Of a stretch of 64,000 nucleotides of DNA, positions 29,287 through 36,911 are shown in pieces. Source of the stretch: Bifidobacterium pseudolongum subsp. globosum (GTDB taxonomy: Bacteria; Actinomycetota; Actinomycetes; Actinomycetales; Bifidobacteriaceae); assembly GCF_004155535.1 (NCBI RefSeq), contig NZ_RYUH01000006.1, positions 1 to 64,000 of the forward strand, written 5' to 3'. Positions within the stretch are counted from its first letter, which is position 1; every line of letters begins with the position of its first letter. The notes below the pieces were generated by a model. That model did not search any database. It was not told where the DNA came from and was given only the letters and a program-made list of their open reading frames with translations. A program made the position numbers and the translations under genes.

Positions 29287-30165
29287 TCAGGCTGCGGGCA
29301 ACACGACCTTGCCGATACGCTCCGGGTGGGCCAACCCGTAGCCGAAACGCATAACGAGGCGCATCACGGACGAATCGAATGTAAACAGCGCATCTTTGCT
29401 GACGGCCGCTTCCACCTGCGACGCGGAAACGAAAATATCCTTGGCGCTCAGGGCCAACACGGTGTCAGCCGCAGCATACGAGTTGAAGAAAACGGGAACG
29501 TTGAAGAGCCTCGGTTCCGCGCTGGATGTCACGTCTGGGGCGATCAGCGGGCGACCGTCCTTCGCCGTCAACGCCATGAGACGCGCCCATACGCTGTAGC
29601 GCATGACAAGCGCGGAAGGTTCTCCACCATGGTCGGTGATCTTACTCAGCACGGTCAGGATCGGTGACAGGTCTTTGAGGTCGGTGACCGTCTCCGTGGT
29701 CAATCCATCCAACTGTGCCAAGCCAGCCGGGGTGCCCGCCGTCGCATCAGCCGCAGCCGACAGGAACATCGCATCAACCCGGTTCGTCACCGCGTTCGCC
29801 GCGCTCGTGCTCACCAACTTCGTCGCATCAGTGTACGTCAGAGCCTCATTTGTAATGGGTATCGTCAACGCAACCTTGTGAGTCGCGATTTCAATCTCGT
29901 TGAGCGCGGCCGAGGTCTGGGTGATCTCGGCACCCTCGGCCACGATCCCCGCCGTAGGGTCAGTCTCCACATACGGGATACGCACGCGCGGCGCATCACC
30001 ATGAATCGTCACCGTCGGTGTCGCACAGTACTGGTTGAGCGCGATCGCGTCCCGGATCACCTCTTCTGGCGGCAGCAAGTTGGTGTCAGCGAACGCCGCC
30101 TTCGTCGGGGTCGTCTTGAACATTTGCGCCGCGATCGCGGGGTTCGGTGTAATGGTATCAGCCAT
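29287..30165 (-). CDS. HK97-family phage major capsid protein
   Basis: Structural capsid protein of 292 residues. The central segment with VRIPYVETDPTAGIVAEGAE, then KVALTIPITNEALTYTDA, is characteristic of the HK97 major capsid fold (P and A domains). The C-terminal part has FTFDSSVMRLVMRFGYGLAHPE. The N-terminus lacks the roughly 100-residue delta (scaffold) domain of HK97 gp5, consistent with scaffold supplied by separate proteins. The ATG is preceded by AAGGAG at 8-bp spacing. It is the last gene of the leftward operon, preceded by two hairpins. An encapsulin is less likely because there is no cargo gene and the setting is phage-like. Confidence 0.9.
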   Translation of the reverse strand: MADTITPNPAIAAQMFKTTPTKAAFADTNLLPPEEVIRDAIALNQYCATPTVTIHGDAPRVRIPYVETDPTAGIVAEGAEITQTSAALNEIEIATHKVALTIPITNEALTYTDATKLVSTSAANAVTNRVDAMFLSAAADATAGTPAGLAQLDGLTTETVTDLKDLSPILTVLSKITDHGGEPSALVMRYSVWARLMALTAKDGRPLIAPDVTSSAEPRLFNVPVFFNSYAAADTVLALSAKDIFVSASQVEAAVSKDALFTFDSSVMRLVMRFGYGLAHPERIGKVVLPAA

Positions 30166-30209
30166 TTCAATTCTCCTTCAATTTCATGGCCGCACCCCAC
30201 ATATGCAAA

Positions 30210-30286
30210 GGGGGACGCGACCGACGTAAATACTTGTGTATCTCGTGGGTCGCGCCCCCGGCGCAAACCGCCCGGCACAGCCGGGC
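30210..30286 (-). promoter_or_regulatory. Two hairpins upstream of the capsid gene
   Basis: GGGGGACGCGACC (30210-30222) pairs with GGTCGCGCCCCC (30248-30259), with one bulged base. A small hairpin, CCCGGC-ACA-GCCGGG, lies at 30270-30285. Both fall in the 149-bp gap between the coiled-coil gene and the capsid gene, where they could act as an attenuator, processing site or stabiliser for capsid mRNA. Confidence 0.55.
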
Positions 30287-30314
30287 AAGATGCTTCAATT
30301 ATACCACTTGCCTG

Positions 30315-30734
30315 TTATTTAATCAGGCATTCACCACTCGCACGGAACTTTTTCATCCGTTCGCGGAACGCCGCCGCGTTGCGCTCCTCGTACGCGACAT
30401 ACTCCTCGTACCGCTTCTTCTCTGCTTGGATACGGGGGTCTGTGTCGATGATCGGGGCGACGAGCTCTTCCCACGCTTCAGCCCATGCCTCCACCCCTTC
30501 GGGTGTAGTGGCTGCGCACAGTTTGTCGAACATCTCATCAGTGATCTGCGGGTGCTCACGCTGCGCTGTCAGACGGGCCAATGTCAGGCGGGTGGCGTTC
30601 AGTTCGGCTTGCGCAGCGGCCAGCTCGTTTTTCGCGTCGCTGGCCTCGATGCGACGTTTCGCGGCCTCGTCGCTCAGCTTCTGCCGCGTGCCATCGTCCC
30701 GCCCTTCGACCTCTGCGTTCATTTCTTCATCCAT
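30315..30734 (-). CDS. Coiled-coil protein, paralog 2 (scaffold-like candidate)
   Basis: A highly charged, helical protein of 139 residues. Residues 15-65 form a probable coiled coil (KLSDEAAKRRIEASDAKNEL, then AAAQAELNATRLTLARLTAQ). A segment with TPEGVEAWAEAWEELVAP follows, then a basic C-terminus. It is clearly related to the upstream neighbour, with shared LTLARL, CAATTPEGV and AWEE positions. AGGAGG precedes the ATG. Small coiled-coil proteins placed just before a capsid gene are often scaffolds; that role is inferred from position and composition only. Confidence 0.7.
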   Translation of the reverse strand: MDEEMNAEVEGRDDGTRQKLSDEAAKRRIEASDAKNELAAAQAELNATRLTLARLTAQREHPQITDEMFDKLCAATTPEGVEAWAEAWEELVAPIIDTDPRIQAEKKRYEEYVAYEERNAAAFRERMKKFRASGECLIK

Positions 30735-30750
30735 GTGGTCCTCCTATTTT

Positions 30751-31209
30751 TTATCTTTTGAGTTTCGCCGCCACGCCCTCAAGGCCCGTGTTTGTTGGCT
30801 TCATTTGTCCGCCGCCCCTCTGGTTCGCGCGGATCATGTCGCGTATCACGTAGTTGCCTGCGGGTGCTTTCGGCATCGCCTCCAGCCGTTCGGTAACGGC
30901 TTGTTCGATCACTTCACCGAACGCGGACGCCCATTCGGCCACCCCTTCAGGGGTGTTCGCATGGCACAACCGGGCGATCACTTCATCACTCATGCGGGCG
31001 TCCTCGGCCTGAATCCGCAATCTTGCCAAAGTCAGCTGCGCTTCGTTCAGTTCGGCTTTCGCCTGTTCTGTCGCCTCACGGGCCTCCCTTGCCGCGATAC
31101 GATGCCGTGCGGCTTCGTCCCGCAGTTTCTTCGCGGCCTCGCGATCGTCTTGGCCGGCGTCAGCCGCCTGCGGTGCCGTGTTCGTCAGACCATCGTCTTC
31201 CATGTGCAT
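30751..31209 (-). CDS. Coiled-coil protein, paralog 1 (scaffold-like candidate)
   Basis: A charged, helix-rich protein of 152 residues. The region KKLRDEAARHRIAAREAREA, followed by AKAELNEAQLTLARLRIQAE, is a probable coiled coil. HANTPEGVAEWASAFGEVIE aligns with the downstream paralog, and the C-terminus is basic (RANQRGGGQMKPTN). The ATG at 31209 has AGGGAG 5 bp upstream; a GTG at 31224 overlapping the previous stop codon (GTGA) would add five residues. It lies 16 bp before paralog 2, and the pair precedes the capsid gene. Function unknown; scaffold is the leading idea. Confidence 0.68.
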   Translation of the reverse strand: MHMEDDGLTNTAPQAADAGQDDREAAKKLRDEAARHRIAAREAREATEQAKAELNEAQLTLARLRIQAEDARMSDEVIARLCHANTPEGVAEWASAFGEVIEQAVTERLEAMPKAPAGNYVIRDMIRANQRGGGQMKPTNTGLEGVAAKLKR

Positions 31210-31220
31210 TTCATCTCCCT

Positions 31221-31400
31221 TCACAGAACGTCATAGATTGCCGCGAGTTTGGCGTGGGCCTCGTCCAGCTCATGCTCAAGCGCCGCGATGTACTTCCGCT
31301 TGTAGGCGCCTTCGCTGACCGGCTCGCCATTGATGGTGAACCTCCAACCTGCCCGCCCGTGGTGTGCGCTCATACCGTCCACCTTGTCCCACACGGTCAC
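31221..31400 (-). CDS. Small element-encoded protein
   Basis: A 59-residue protein. The N-terminal half contains RAGWRFTINGEPVSEGAYKR and the rest is a short amphipathic helix, KYIAALEHELDEAHAKLAAI. GTG at 31400 overlaps the previous stop as GTGA; GTG at 31394 has better spacing from GGAGG (31402-31406), so the true start is one of these two. No family is recognised. It sits in the operon between an acidic protein and the coiled-coil pair. Confidence 0.55.
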   Translation of the reverse strand: MTVWDKVDGMSAHHGRAGWRFTINGEPVSEGAYKRKYIAALEHELDEAHAKLAAIYDVL

Positions 31401-31807
31401 GCCTCCGGTGCAGGAATGGTGCCGTCCGCGATCCGCTGCGCCCACTCGGACGCCACCATGTCAATCATGAATGCGTACCGGGTGCGGAATGCGGTAGCCA
31501 GCTCGTGCAACTCGTCCGGGGACTGGAAATGCCATTCTGCCGTGGCATCGCCGTAGCATTCGGCCGGTTCATCGTTTATGGAACGCACATCGAACCCGAG
31601 GCCCATATCAGTCAGCCCGAGCCGCACGAAGCTGTGCAGTGTCTCGCCGGTGCCATCGTCTTCGTGGAATGCCTCCGAGCTGAACGTGACGCCCTCCATC
31701 AGCTCGCCACACGTCAGGCTTTCCACATGGTTCAGGCGGCACGCCTCAGCAATGCTGACGAGCTGTTCCAATGCATCGGCAATCCGGGCCGTGTTGTTTT
31801 CGTTCAT
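31397..31807 (-). CDS. Acidic element protein B (related to its upstream neighbour)
   Basis: A 136-residue protein of unknown function. Its C-terminal segment, SPDELHELATAFRTRYAFMI followed by SEWAQRI, resembles SPEDLRDIAELFRDEFADAL and DEWQEQL of the 208-residue neighbour, pointing to an old duplication. Residues 1-30 form a helix with ARIADALEQLVSIAEACR. It is closely packed: 3 bp after the upstream gene and overlapping the next by 4 bp. Confidence 0.65.
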   Translation of the reverse strand: MNENNTARIADALEQLVSIAEACRLNHVESLTCGELMEGVTFSSEAFHEDDGTGETLHSFVRLGLTDMGLGFDVRSINDEPAECYGDATAEWHFQSPDELHELATAFRTRYAFMIDMVASEWAQRIADGTIPAPEA

Positions 31808-31810
31808 GGG

Positions 31811-32437
31811 TCAGTCCTCCTCTTCGTTGTCTTCGTCTGCAATATCGTCGTTCATGCTCTCCGGTGGCAGTAGGCTCACTGTGTCGGCGTCGAGCTGTTC
31901 CTGCCACTCGTCCGCAGCCCATTCGAGGGCGTCCGCGAACTCGTCGCGGAACAGTTCAGCAATGTCGCGTAGGTCTTCCGGTGAATCAGCTCTAAGCTCT
32001 TGATCTAGATCGAGCGCGAACCATGAACCACCGGCGTCGTCACGGTAGACACCCCCGAAGCCATCCAAACCCCTGTGCAGCTCGATTGAAGGCTTTCGTA
32101 CGTATGCGCCTTCGATGGTCGGTTCGGGGTCGAGGCCAACACCATTCATAAGCCTTGTCGCCTCGGGCTGCGGGGTATCGTCGCCGTGTTCGAGCACCGC
32201 CGCAATCCGTTCCAGTGCGACACGCACACCGTGCAGATCATCGGCCTCCTCCTGTTCCCGACGTTCCCTGCGAGCCCATTCGTCAAACTCGCTCAACTTG
32301 GAATCCGGTCGGCGTGCCTCTGCCATACGAGCCGACATATAACGCCCATAATCCTCCGGGTGGAGTTCCTCGTCCGGTTCGCCACCATAGGTGAGCCACA
32401 GCTCGCGCATAGCCTCAAAATAATTGCTGTTGTTCAT
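31811..32437 (-). CDS. Acidic element protein A
   Basis: A very acidic protein of 208 residues with an Asp/Glu-rich tail (DDIADEDNEEED). The N-terminal 70 residues are helical and charged. The C-terminal half carries the SPEDLRDIAELFRDEFADAL segment shared with the downstream 136-residue protein. The ATG overlaps the previous stop (ATGA) and has AAGGAAGG upstream. No enzyme motif is seen. A DNA-mimic or capsid-interaction role would fit the acidity, but that is speculation. Confidence 0.65.
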   Translation of the reverse strand: MNNSNYFEAMRELWLTYGGEPDEELHPEDYGRYMSARMAEARRPDSKLSEFDEWARRERREQEEADDLHGVRVALERIAAVLEHGDDTPQPEATRLMNGVGLDPEPTIEGAYVRKPSIELHRGLDGFGGVYRDDAGGSWFALDLDQELRADSPEDLRDIAELFRDEFADALEWAADEWQEQLDADTVSLLPPESMNDDIADEDNEEED

Positions 32438-32706
32438 CGGGCACCTTCCTTTTTATCTGTATTGTTGTTTTGGGATATCTGTTTTTCTGCTTCGTAGACG
32501 ATTGCCATGGCGCGGCAGATCGGGCACGGGACTTCCACCACTTCGGGCTTGAAGTCCCCAGCTAGGAACCGGCTAGGCGCCGGCTCATACTCATGCGGCC
32601 TTGTACCACACAACGCCTTTCCGGCGTCGGGGCCGTCCTGCCACCACAAATGGCGTATCCGCTGTACAGCGCGCGTAGTTGCCTTCCTATACACCTCGTT
32701 ATTCAT
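32434..32706 (-). CDS. Small protein with a zinc-binding-like CPIC motif
   Basis: A 90-residue protein. HLWWQDGPDAGKALCG is followed about 30 residues later by VPCPICRAMAIVYEAEKQ. The Cys/His pattern (H, C, CxxC) resembles the small zinc-finger proteins common in actinobacteriophages. No catalytic residues are evident. It is translated between the RepA-like ATPase (3-bp gap) and acidic protein A (4-bp overlap). Confidence 0.65.
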   Translation of the reverse strand: MNNEVYRKATTRAVQRIRHLWWQDGPDAGKALCGTRPHEYEPAPSRFLAGDFKPEVVEVPCPICRAMAIVYEAEKQISQNNNTDKKEGAR

Positions 32707-32709
32707 CGT

Positions 32710-34017
32710 CTACTCCTTCGTTCGTTCCTTTTCGGCGGGGACTGTTCCCCAAGACTTTGCTTCCGCTTCGGTGCAGCATGTTGGCAAAAACCAAATCGAC
32801 TGCGCACCACGAGAGGCTTGGCGGGTGAGCTGCACGCCAGCTTCCTTGCGCGCTTTACGGACTTGGCCACGGCTCCACTTTTCCGGGCGGTTCTCAGCTC
32901 GCTTGAACACGTCGTTAGCAAACATATGACCGCCGTTCGCTTCGATCGTGTCGTATACCCACCGGGCCAGCTCGCTGAGTTCGTCGCGATCCACGAACGC
33001 CATACGATCGTTCAGGTTCTGCGCGAACACGTCATCGGCCGTCCGGGTTGTCGGTGTCATCGAAGCAACATAGCGAACATCGAACACGCTTCCGTCACTG
33101 AACGTCAACGGCTTCGTAGCGAACTCGATCTCGAAGTTCTGCGTCGCGGAACGGTTCGACTTGATCTGTTGCAGCACCACGTGGTTTTTGTCGTCGTCAG
33201 GTGCAGCCATGACCGCAGCAGACCGTGATTTTGCCACCCACTGCCCGGTGCCGGTGATCGCCTCTTTAGCGTTCATGGCGCCCTTTTTCGTGTGCATGAT
33301 GCCCACCACACAACAGTTCAACGACTGGGCCATGACGGTAAGTTCGTCCATGAACTCAGCGCTCTTGCCACTATTCCAGTCGCCAGTGGCGAAGCGGTGC
33401 AGCGGGTCGAATCTGATGATGTCGGGACGAATCTTGTACGCGGCGGAAATGATTCTTGGTAGGTCTTTCGCGCCGATTGTTTTCAACGCGGGTGAGCCAT
33501 CACTGGCTACGATCGTGTCCGATTCTATGGAAACGGTTCTGATGTAGTTCTGCACGTCGGCGCCTTCGGCGGCGTATTGGGCGGCGAGGTCGTCCGCGCT
33601 GTCCTCAGTCGTGATGACCAAGCACTTCAACGGGCGTCCTTCGTCCAGTTCACCACGGCTCGCCAACGCCTCTATATGGGCCGCGAGAGTGCTCTTGCCA
33701 GTACCCGAATCAGCACCCAACACGACCACGCTCTTGCGCGGTAGCAACGGCCGCATGACATAATCAGGTGCGCGCAACAGTTCGACGTTGGGCATGTTCA
33801 ACACAAGTCGATCCTGCTGGTTGTCGTCGGCTATGGACGTTCCCAAACGGCTCCAGCAAGGGTGCTCCTCTTCGGGGTTAAGGGCTTGTTCTTCGTCCAT
33901 GCTCGCGTAGATGTCGCCTCCAGCCGTGCGCGCGTTCCCATCACCAAAGTAATGGGTGTCGTCTGGTGAGAACTTGGCCGGCTTCGATGCTGCCAACGAT
34001 TGTGAAATATTGCTCAT
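32710..34017 (-). CDS. RepA-like RecA-fold ATPase
   Basis: A 435-residue protein with a RecA/AAA_25-type domain: Walker A GADSGTGKST (101-110), ITTEDSADDLAAQY, and Walker B IRPDIIRFDPLHRF (about 197-209). MHTKKG forms a sensor-like motif. Plasmid and phage RepA hexameric helicases have this core. The C-terminus (about 335-420) looks like a winged helix (LARWVYDTIEANGGHMFAND, RGQVRKARKEAG). It may drive replication of the excised element. No primase gene is adjacent. Its start overlaps the upstream stop codon (ATGA), so translation is coupled. Confidence 0.82.
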   Translation of the reverse strand: MSNISQSLAASKPAKFSPDDTHYFGDGNARTAGGDIYASMDEEQALNPEEEHPCWSRLGTSIADDNQQDRLVLNMPNVELLRAPDYVMRPLLPRKSVVVLGADSGTGKSTLAAHIEALASRGELDEGRPLKCLVITTEDSADDLAAQYAAEGADVQNYIRTVSIESDTIVASDGSPALKTIGAKDLPRIISAAYKIRPDIIRFDPLHRFATGDWNSGKSAEFMDELTVMAQSLNCCVVGIMHTKKGAMNAKEAITGTGQWVAKSRSAAVMAAPDDDKNHVVLQQIKSNRSATQNFEIEFATKPLTFSDGSVFDVRYVASMTPTTRTADDVFAQNLNDRMAFVDRDELSELARWVYDTIEANGGHMFANDVFKRAENRPEKWSRGQVRKARKEAGVQLTRQASRGAQSIWFLPTCCTEAEAKSWGTVPAEKERTKE

Positions 34018-34373
34018 GCCGCCTCGCTCTTCTCGTCAGTGACTGCCCATTCCACGGCCCTGAGTTGGGCTAGTGCGCCGGCGACGATCGCGTTCTTCAC
34101 GTCCGCGCCGCGTACCGCACGAGACGCCATGGCGCGGGTGCTGCGTTCCAACGCCTCGAACTGCGCGTCCAGCTTGTGCAACAGCTGGCGGTTCTCGGCC
34201 GGAGTGTCCTTCGACTTCTTCGCCTCGATGATCGCGTTCGTCACCTCGGCCATGAGCTGCAAAAGCATCTGAACCTTGTTGACCGCGATATAGCCTCGTT
34301 CGTCTATCTCTTCGACGGTACCGGCGAGCTGCATCGCCATCACGTCCAGCAGCATCTTGAGCATCGCGATCAT
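34014..34373 (-). CDS. Small helical element protein
   Basis: A predicted all-helical protein of 119 residues, starting MIAMLKMLLDVMAMQL. It contains GYIAVNKVQMLLQLMAEVTN and a central KKSKDTPAENRQLLHKLDAQ stretch. I start it at ATG 34373, which overlaps the upstream stop as ATGA; a longer frame to 34454 would overlap the HTH gene by 85 bp. No family is recognised. It sits between the excisionase-like gene and the RepA-like ATPase, so a replication accessory role is possible. Confidence 0.65.
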   Translation of the reverse strand: MIAMLKMLLDVMAMQLAGTVEEIDERGYIAVNKVQMLLQLMAEVTNAIIEAKKSKDTPAENRQLLHKLDAQFEALERSTRAMASRAVRGADVKNAIVAGALAQLRAVEWAVTDEKSEAA

Positions 34374-34660
34374 CGGGCACCGCCCTTCGATGCCGGGCGG
34401 GTGTCGCGCGGGCGAGTAGTGGGCGACGTGTCCACCGTCTTGGACGCCAGCCACTCGAAGAATGCTGCGTTCGGATAGCCAACAGTTTTTCTGGACGGCT
34501 TCACGAACGTTGGGCCAGTCCTGCGGTAGCGCATGTTTTTTAGCACTCCCTCCGTTAGGAATGGTGCAGCCCGAAGCGCGTCAGTGACTGTCAGATACGC
34601 CGGGAAGTCCGGGTTGTAGAAGTCCTCCCTCGCCTTCGTCGTTGTCTTTGTCCTGCTCAT
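34370..34660 (-). CDS. Excisionase/AlpA-like HTH protein
   Basis: A small basic DNA-binding protein of 96 residues. YLTVTDALRAAPFLTEGVLK is followed by MRYRRTGPTFVKPSRKTVGY and AAFFEWLAS, the pattern of excisionase-family (HTH_17) winged helices, in which a helix-turn-helix is followed by an RxGP-type wing and a YxxxxxxxWL end. AAAGGA lies 6 bp before the ATG. It is the first gene of the leftward operon and diverges from the regulator across the operator array. Likely roles are Xis or an operon activator. Confidence 0.75.
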   Translation of the reverse strand: MSRTKTTTKAREDFYNPDFPAYLTVTDALRAAPFLTEGVLKNMRYRRTGPTFVKPSRKTVGYPNAAFFEWLASKTVDTSPTTRPRDTRPASKGGAR

Positions 34661-34677
34661 GGTGATCCTTTCCCCAA

Positions 34678-34794
34678 TGTTGCGTAGTAATGATATATAC
34701 GCAACCTATCGTGTTGAACCATATTATTGCGTACTTTCGGGACATACGCAACCCGAACGTGCCGGAGTGTTGCGTATCATGGCTGTATGGGCAA
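34678..34794. promoter_or_regulatory. Operator array of the element's divergent switch
   Basis: TTGCGTA or its reverse complement occurs five times: 34680 (+), 34698 (-), 34727 (+), 34745 (-) and 34770 (+). Two exact TTGCGTA-N11-TACGCAA operators therefore lie 47 bp apart. The fifth half-site pairs with a degenerate TGGGCAA at 34788 at the same 18-bp offset. The third operator overlaps a TATCAT -10 box (34775-34780) placed 6 bp before the regulator ATG, implying a leaderless, autoregulated promoter. Confidence 0.8.
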
Positions 34795-35542
34795 TGGGAT
34801 TGAGACAACTGGCTGCACAGTTGACGGGAAACTCGTATACAAGGGCACCGCATTCTTCACCAATACGCGCGTTGCTGTATATAGAGAATCGGACATAGCC
34901 GAGTGGTGGAACAACTCCGGCGATATGGCATATGCCATTGCGCCGAATCTTCTCGCCCCTAATAGTGTCGTAACGGGGTGCTCTATCCCGCAATGGGGTA
35001 TAGACGTCAGTGTTGAACTGAACCTCAATATCCGTACAACGCCAAAATATGATGTTTTGAAGTGTGTTTTCAGTGGCGCGGGCTTCGAGCCTGTGCCAAT
35101 GGCTACGTTGAATAAAGTACCCATGGATGTCGTTGTTCACGCGAATCTTCCGCTGCTACATGCCTATGTGGATGACCATGTGTCCGGTTTGTTGAATTGG
35201 CGTCAGGTGATGGAGACGGTACCGCTCAAGGAACTGCGAGAAACGGCGGGGTTCGATGAAGTGCTTAAATGGGCGCTGCGCGTTTACGCAGTGGCGTCCA
35301 TATCAGGTGATCCGCCAACGAAAACTGTTGCCGAAACATTTGGCGTGCCTCTGCGCACGGCGTCATACTGGGTCAAAAAAGCGAAGGCGAAGTTTGGGCC
35401 TGAGCTACGCGGCGGCGAGAAATCGCTGACGCCCTACCCCAACGGAGACAAGCACTCCAGCATGGATGATGACGCAACGCGAGCGGCGACGGACTGGTTC
35501 GTTGACATCGCCTACAAGCAGCCAATGAAAGGCGGTGAGTGA
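34787..35542 (+). CDS. Putative HTH regulator of the element
   Basis: A 251-residue protein with no clear family match. Near the C-terminus, TVAETFGVPLRTASYWVKKA (about 187-206) looks like a helix-turn-helix. The N-terminal half, with LVYKGTAFFTNTRVAVYRES and hydrophobic strand-like stretches, may be a ligand or dimerisation domain. The position, diverging from the excisionase-like gene across TTGCGTA operators and next to the integrase, fits a repressor or immunity protein. The ATG at 34787 is chosen because the -10 box lies just upstream; the longer frame starts inside the operators. Confidence 0.65.
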   Translation: MGNGIETTGCTVDGKLVYKGTAFFTNTRVAVYRESDIAEWWNNSGDMAYAIAPNLLAPNSVVTGCSIPQWGIDVSVELNLNIRTTPKYDVLKCVFSGAGFEPVPMATLNKVPMDVVVHANLPLLHAYVDDHVSGLLNWRQVMETVPLKELRETAGFDEVLKWALRVYAVASISGDPPTKTVAETFGVPLRTASYWVKKAKAKFGPELRGGEKSLTPYPNGDKHSSMDDDATRAATDWFVDIAYKQPMKGGE

Positions 35543-35545
35543 GCC

Positions 35546-36736
35546 ATGGCTAAGAGTTCTGCCAGTTATACGACCTCCGTCCCCGGGGTGACTGGGTACG
35601 ACACGGCGCGGTCTGGACGCCTGTACATGGCGCAGTGGGTGCAGCCGCTCGCCAACGGCTACAAGAAGCACTGCAAGAAGCGTGGATTCGCAACGATACG
35701 CGACGCCGCCGCATACAAGCGCAAGATGGAAGAAGCGAACGATCGTGGCGTCGGCATCGACCCAGCGGCCAGCCGCATCACCATCAGCCAACTATCCGAA
35801 GAATGGCTCGACATGCGCAAGTCAGTCGTAAAGACACGCACATGGGAATCCGAAGAGTCGCACCACCGCGTACATATTGTCCCGTATTGGGGTGACACGA
35901 CCATCGGCTCAATCCGCTTCAGCGCCATCCAAGCATGGGTAGCGGAACTCACAGGGGAAGGACTCGCACCGAAGACAGTCCACAACGTCTACGCGGACTT
36001 CGCCGCGCTCATCCGATACGCGCTGCGCGACCGGCTCATCACCGTGAACCCATGCGACGGTATCAAGCTCCCCAAGATACCGCCGCGTGAGATGGTGTGC
36101 CTCACGCCGGAAGAACTCGGCAGACTCGCGGACGCCTCAGGCTACTACAAGCCATATATCCTCACGCTGGGCACGTGCGGGTTACGTGACGGTGAAGCCC
36201 GTGCCCTGCGCGTACGCAACATCGACTTCGACAAGCGTCGCATCGCCGTCGAATCCACGTTTGAACGCACCAACACCGAAGGATGGATAGAGAACCCGCC
36301 CAAGACATGGGAGCGTCGGGACGTCGCCGTACCGGCCGTCACGATCGACGCGCTACGCGAACTCTGCGCCGACAAAGCACCGGACGACTTCGTTTTCCGC
36401 CAACCAAACGGTGAGATGATGCCCCAACAAAAGCGCGCGCACGTCGCAAAGAAGGAAGGTGCGTTCCAATGGTTCGGGCGCGCGATCGTGGACAGCGGCG
36501 TACCTTCGCTGCGCATACACGACCTCCGCCACACGACGGCCTCTATAGCCATATCTGCTGGTGCGAACGTGAAAGCCGTCCAGAAGCTCTTAGGCCACAA
36601 GGACGCGAAAGAAACGCTCAACACGTACGCTTCATTGTTCGAGCGCGATCTGGATGAAGTCGCGGACCGGATGAACGCCGCCATGACCACGCCACCCACC
36701 CCGGCCCCCTCTAGAGAGAGTATGCGAAAAGAGTAG
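35546..36736 (+). CDS. int: Tyrosine-family integrase
   Basis: Site-specific recombinase of 396 residues that integrates the element at tRNA-Gly. It has an N-terminal arm-binding domain (about 20-75), a core-binding SAM-like domain (about 80-180) and a catalytic domain with GLRDGEARAL (Arg214), HDLRHTTASI (His325, Arg328), LGHKDA (His351) and NTYASL (nucleophile Tyr361). All the expected catalytic residues are present, so it should be active. It begins 3 bp after the regulator, so the two are probably co-transcribed. The stop codon lies in the first AGAGTA arm-type repeat. Confidence 0.95.
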   Translation: MAKSSASYTTSVPGVTGYDTARSGRLYMAQWVQPLANGYKKHCKKRGFATIRDAAAYKRKMEEANDRGVGIDPAASRITISQLSEEWLDMRKSVVKTRTWESEESHHRVHIVPYWGDTTIGSIRFSAIQAWVAELTGEGLAPKTVHNVYADFAALIRYALRDRLITVNPCDGIKLPKIPPREMVCLTPEELGRLADASGYYKPYILTLGTCGLRDGEARALRVRNIDFDKRRIAVESTFERTNTEGWIENPPKTWERRDVAVPAVTIDALRELCADKAPDDFVFRQPNGEMMPQQKRAHVAKKEGAFQWFGRAIVDSGVPSLRIHDLRHTTASIAISAGANVKAVQKLLGHKDAKETLNTYASLFERDLDEVADRMNAAMTTPPTPAPSRESMRKE

Positions 36737-36849
36737 AAAGAGTAAGAAGAGTAAGTAATATCAAGGGTTCTGAGATGGAAAGAGTAACGGAAAGAGTAAA
36801 AAGAGTAAATCACTCTTTCCGTGTGCCTTCGTGAGCCGAATATGAGCCA
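36730..36849. promoter_or_regulatory. Right-arm integrase/excisionase site cluster
   Basis: AGAGTAA occurs at 36739, 36748, 36781, 36793 and 36802, with a near copy at 36730. TGAGCC occurs at 36832 and 36843, 11 bp apart. The left end carries the same heptamer in reverse (TTACTCT) and a TGAGCCA pair with the same 11-bp spacing (28400, 28411). This matches the logic of integrase arm-type sites and Xis sites. Confidence 0.7.
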
Positions 36850-36911
36850 TTGCACCATATCAGCCATAAGGAATCGTTGGTATTCCAACGTTTCTAAGCG
36901 CTTCTATACGA

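Noticed and set aside
29287-30165. Encapsulin instead of phage capsid
   Set aside because: The HK97 fold is shared, but there is no cargo enzyme or targeting peptide nearby. The gene sits in an integrase-bearing element with scaffold-like partners.
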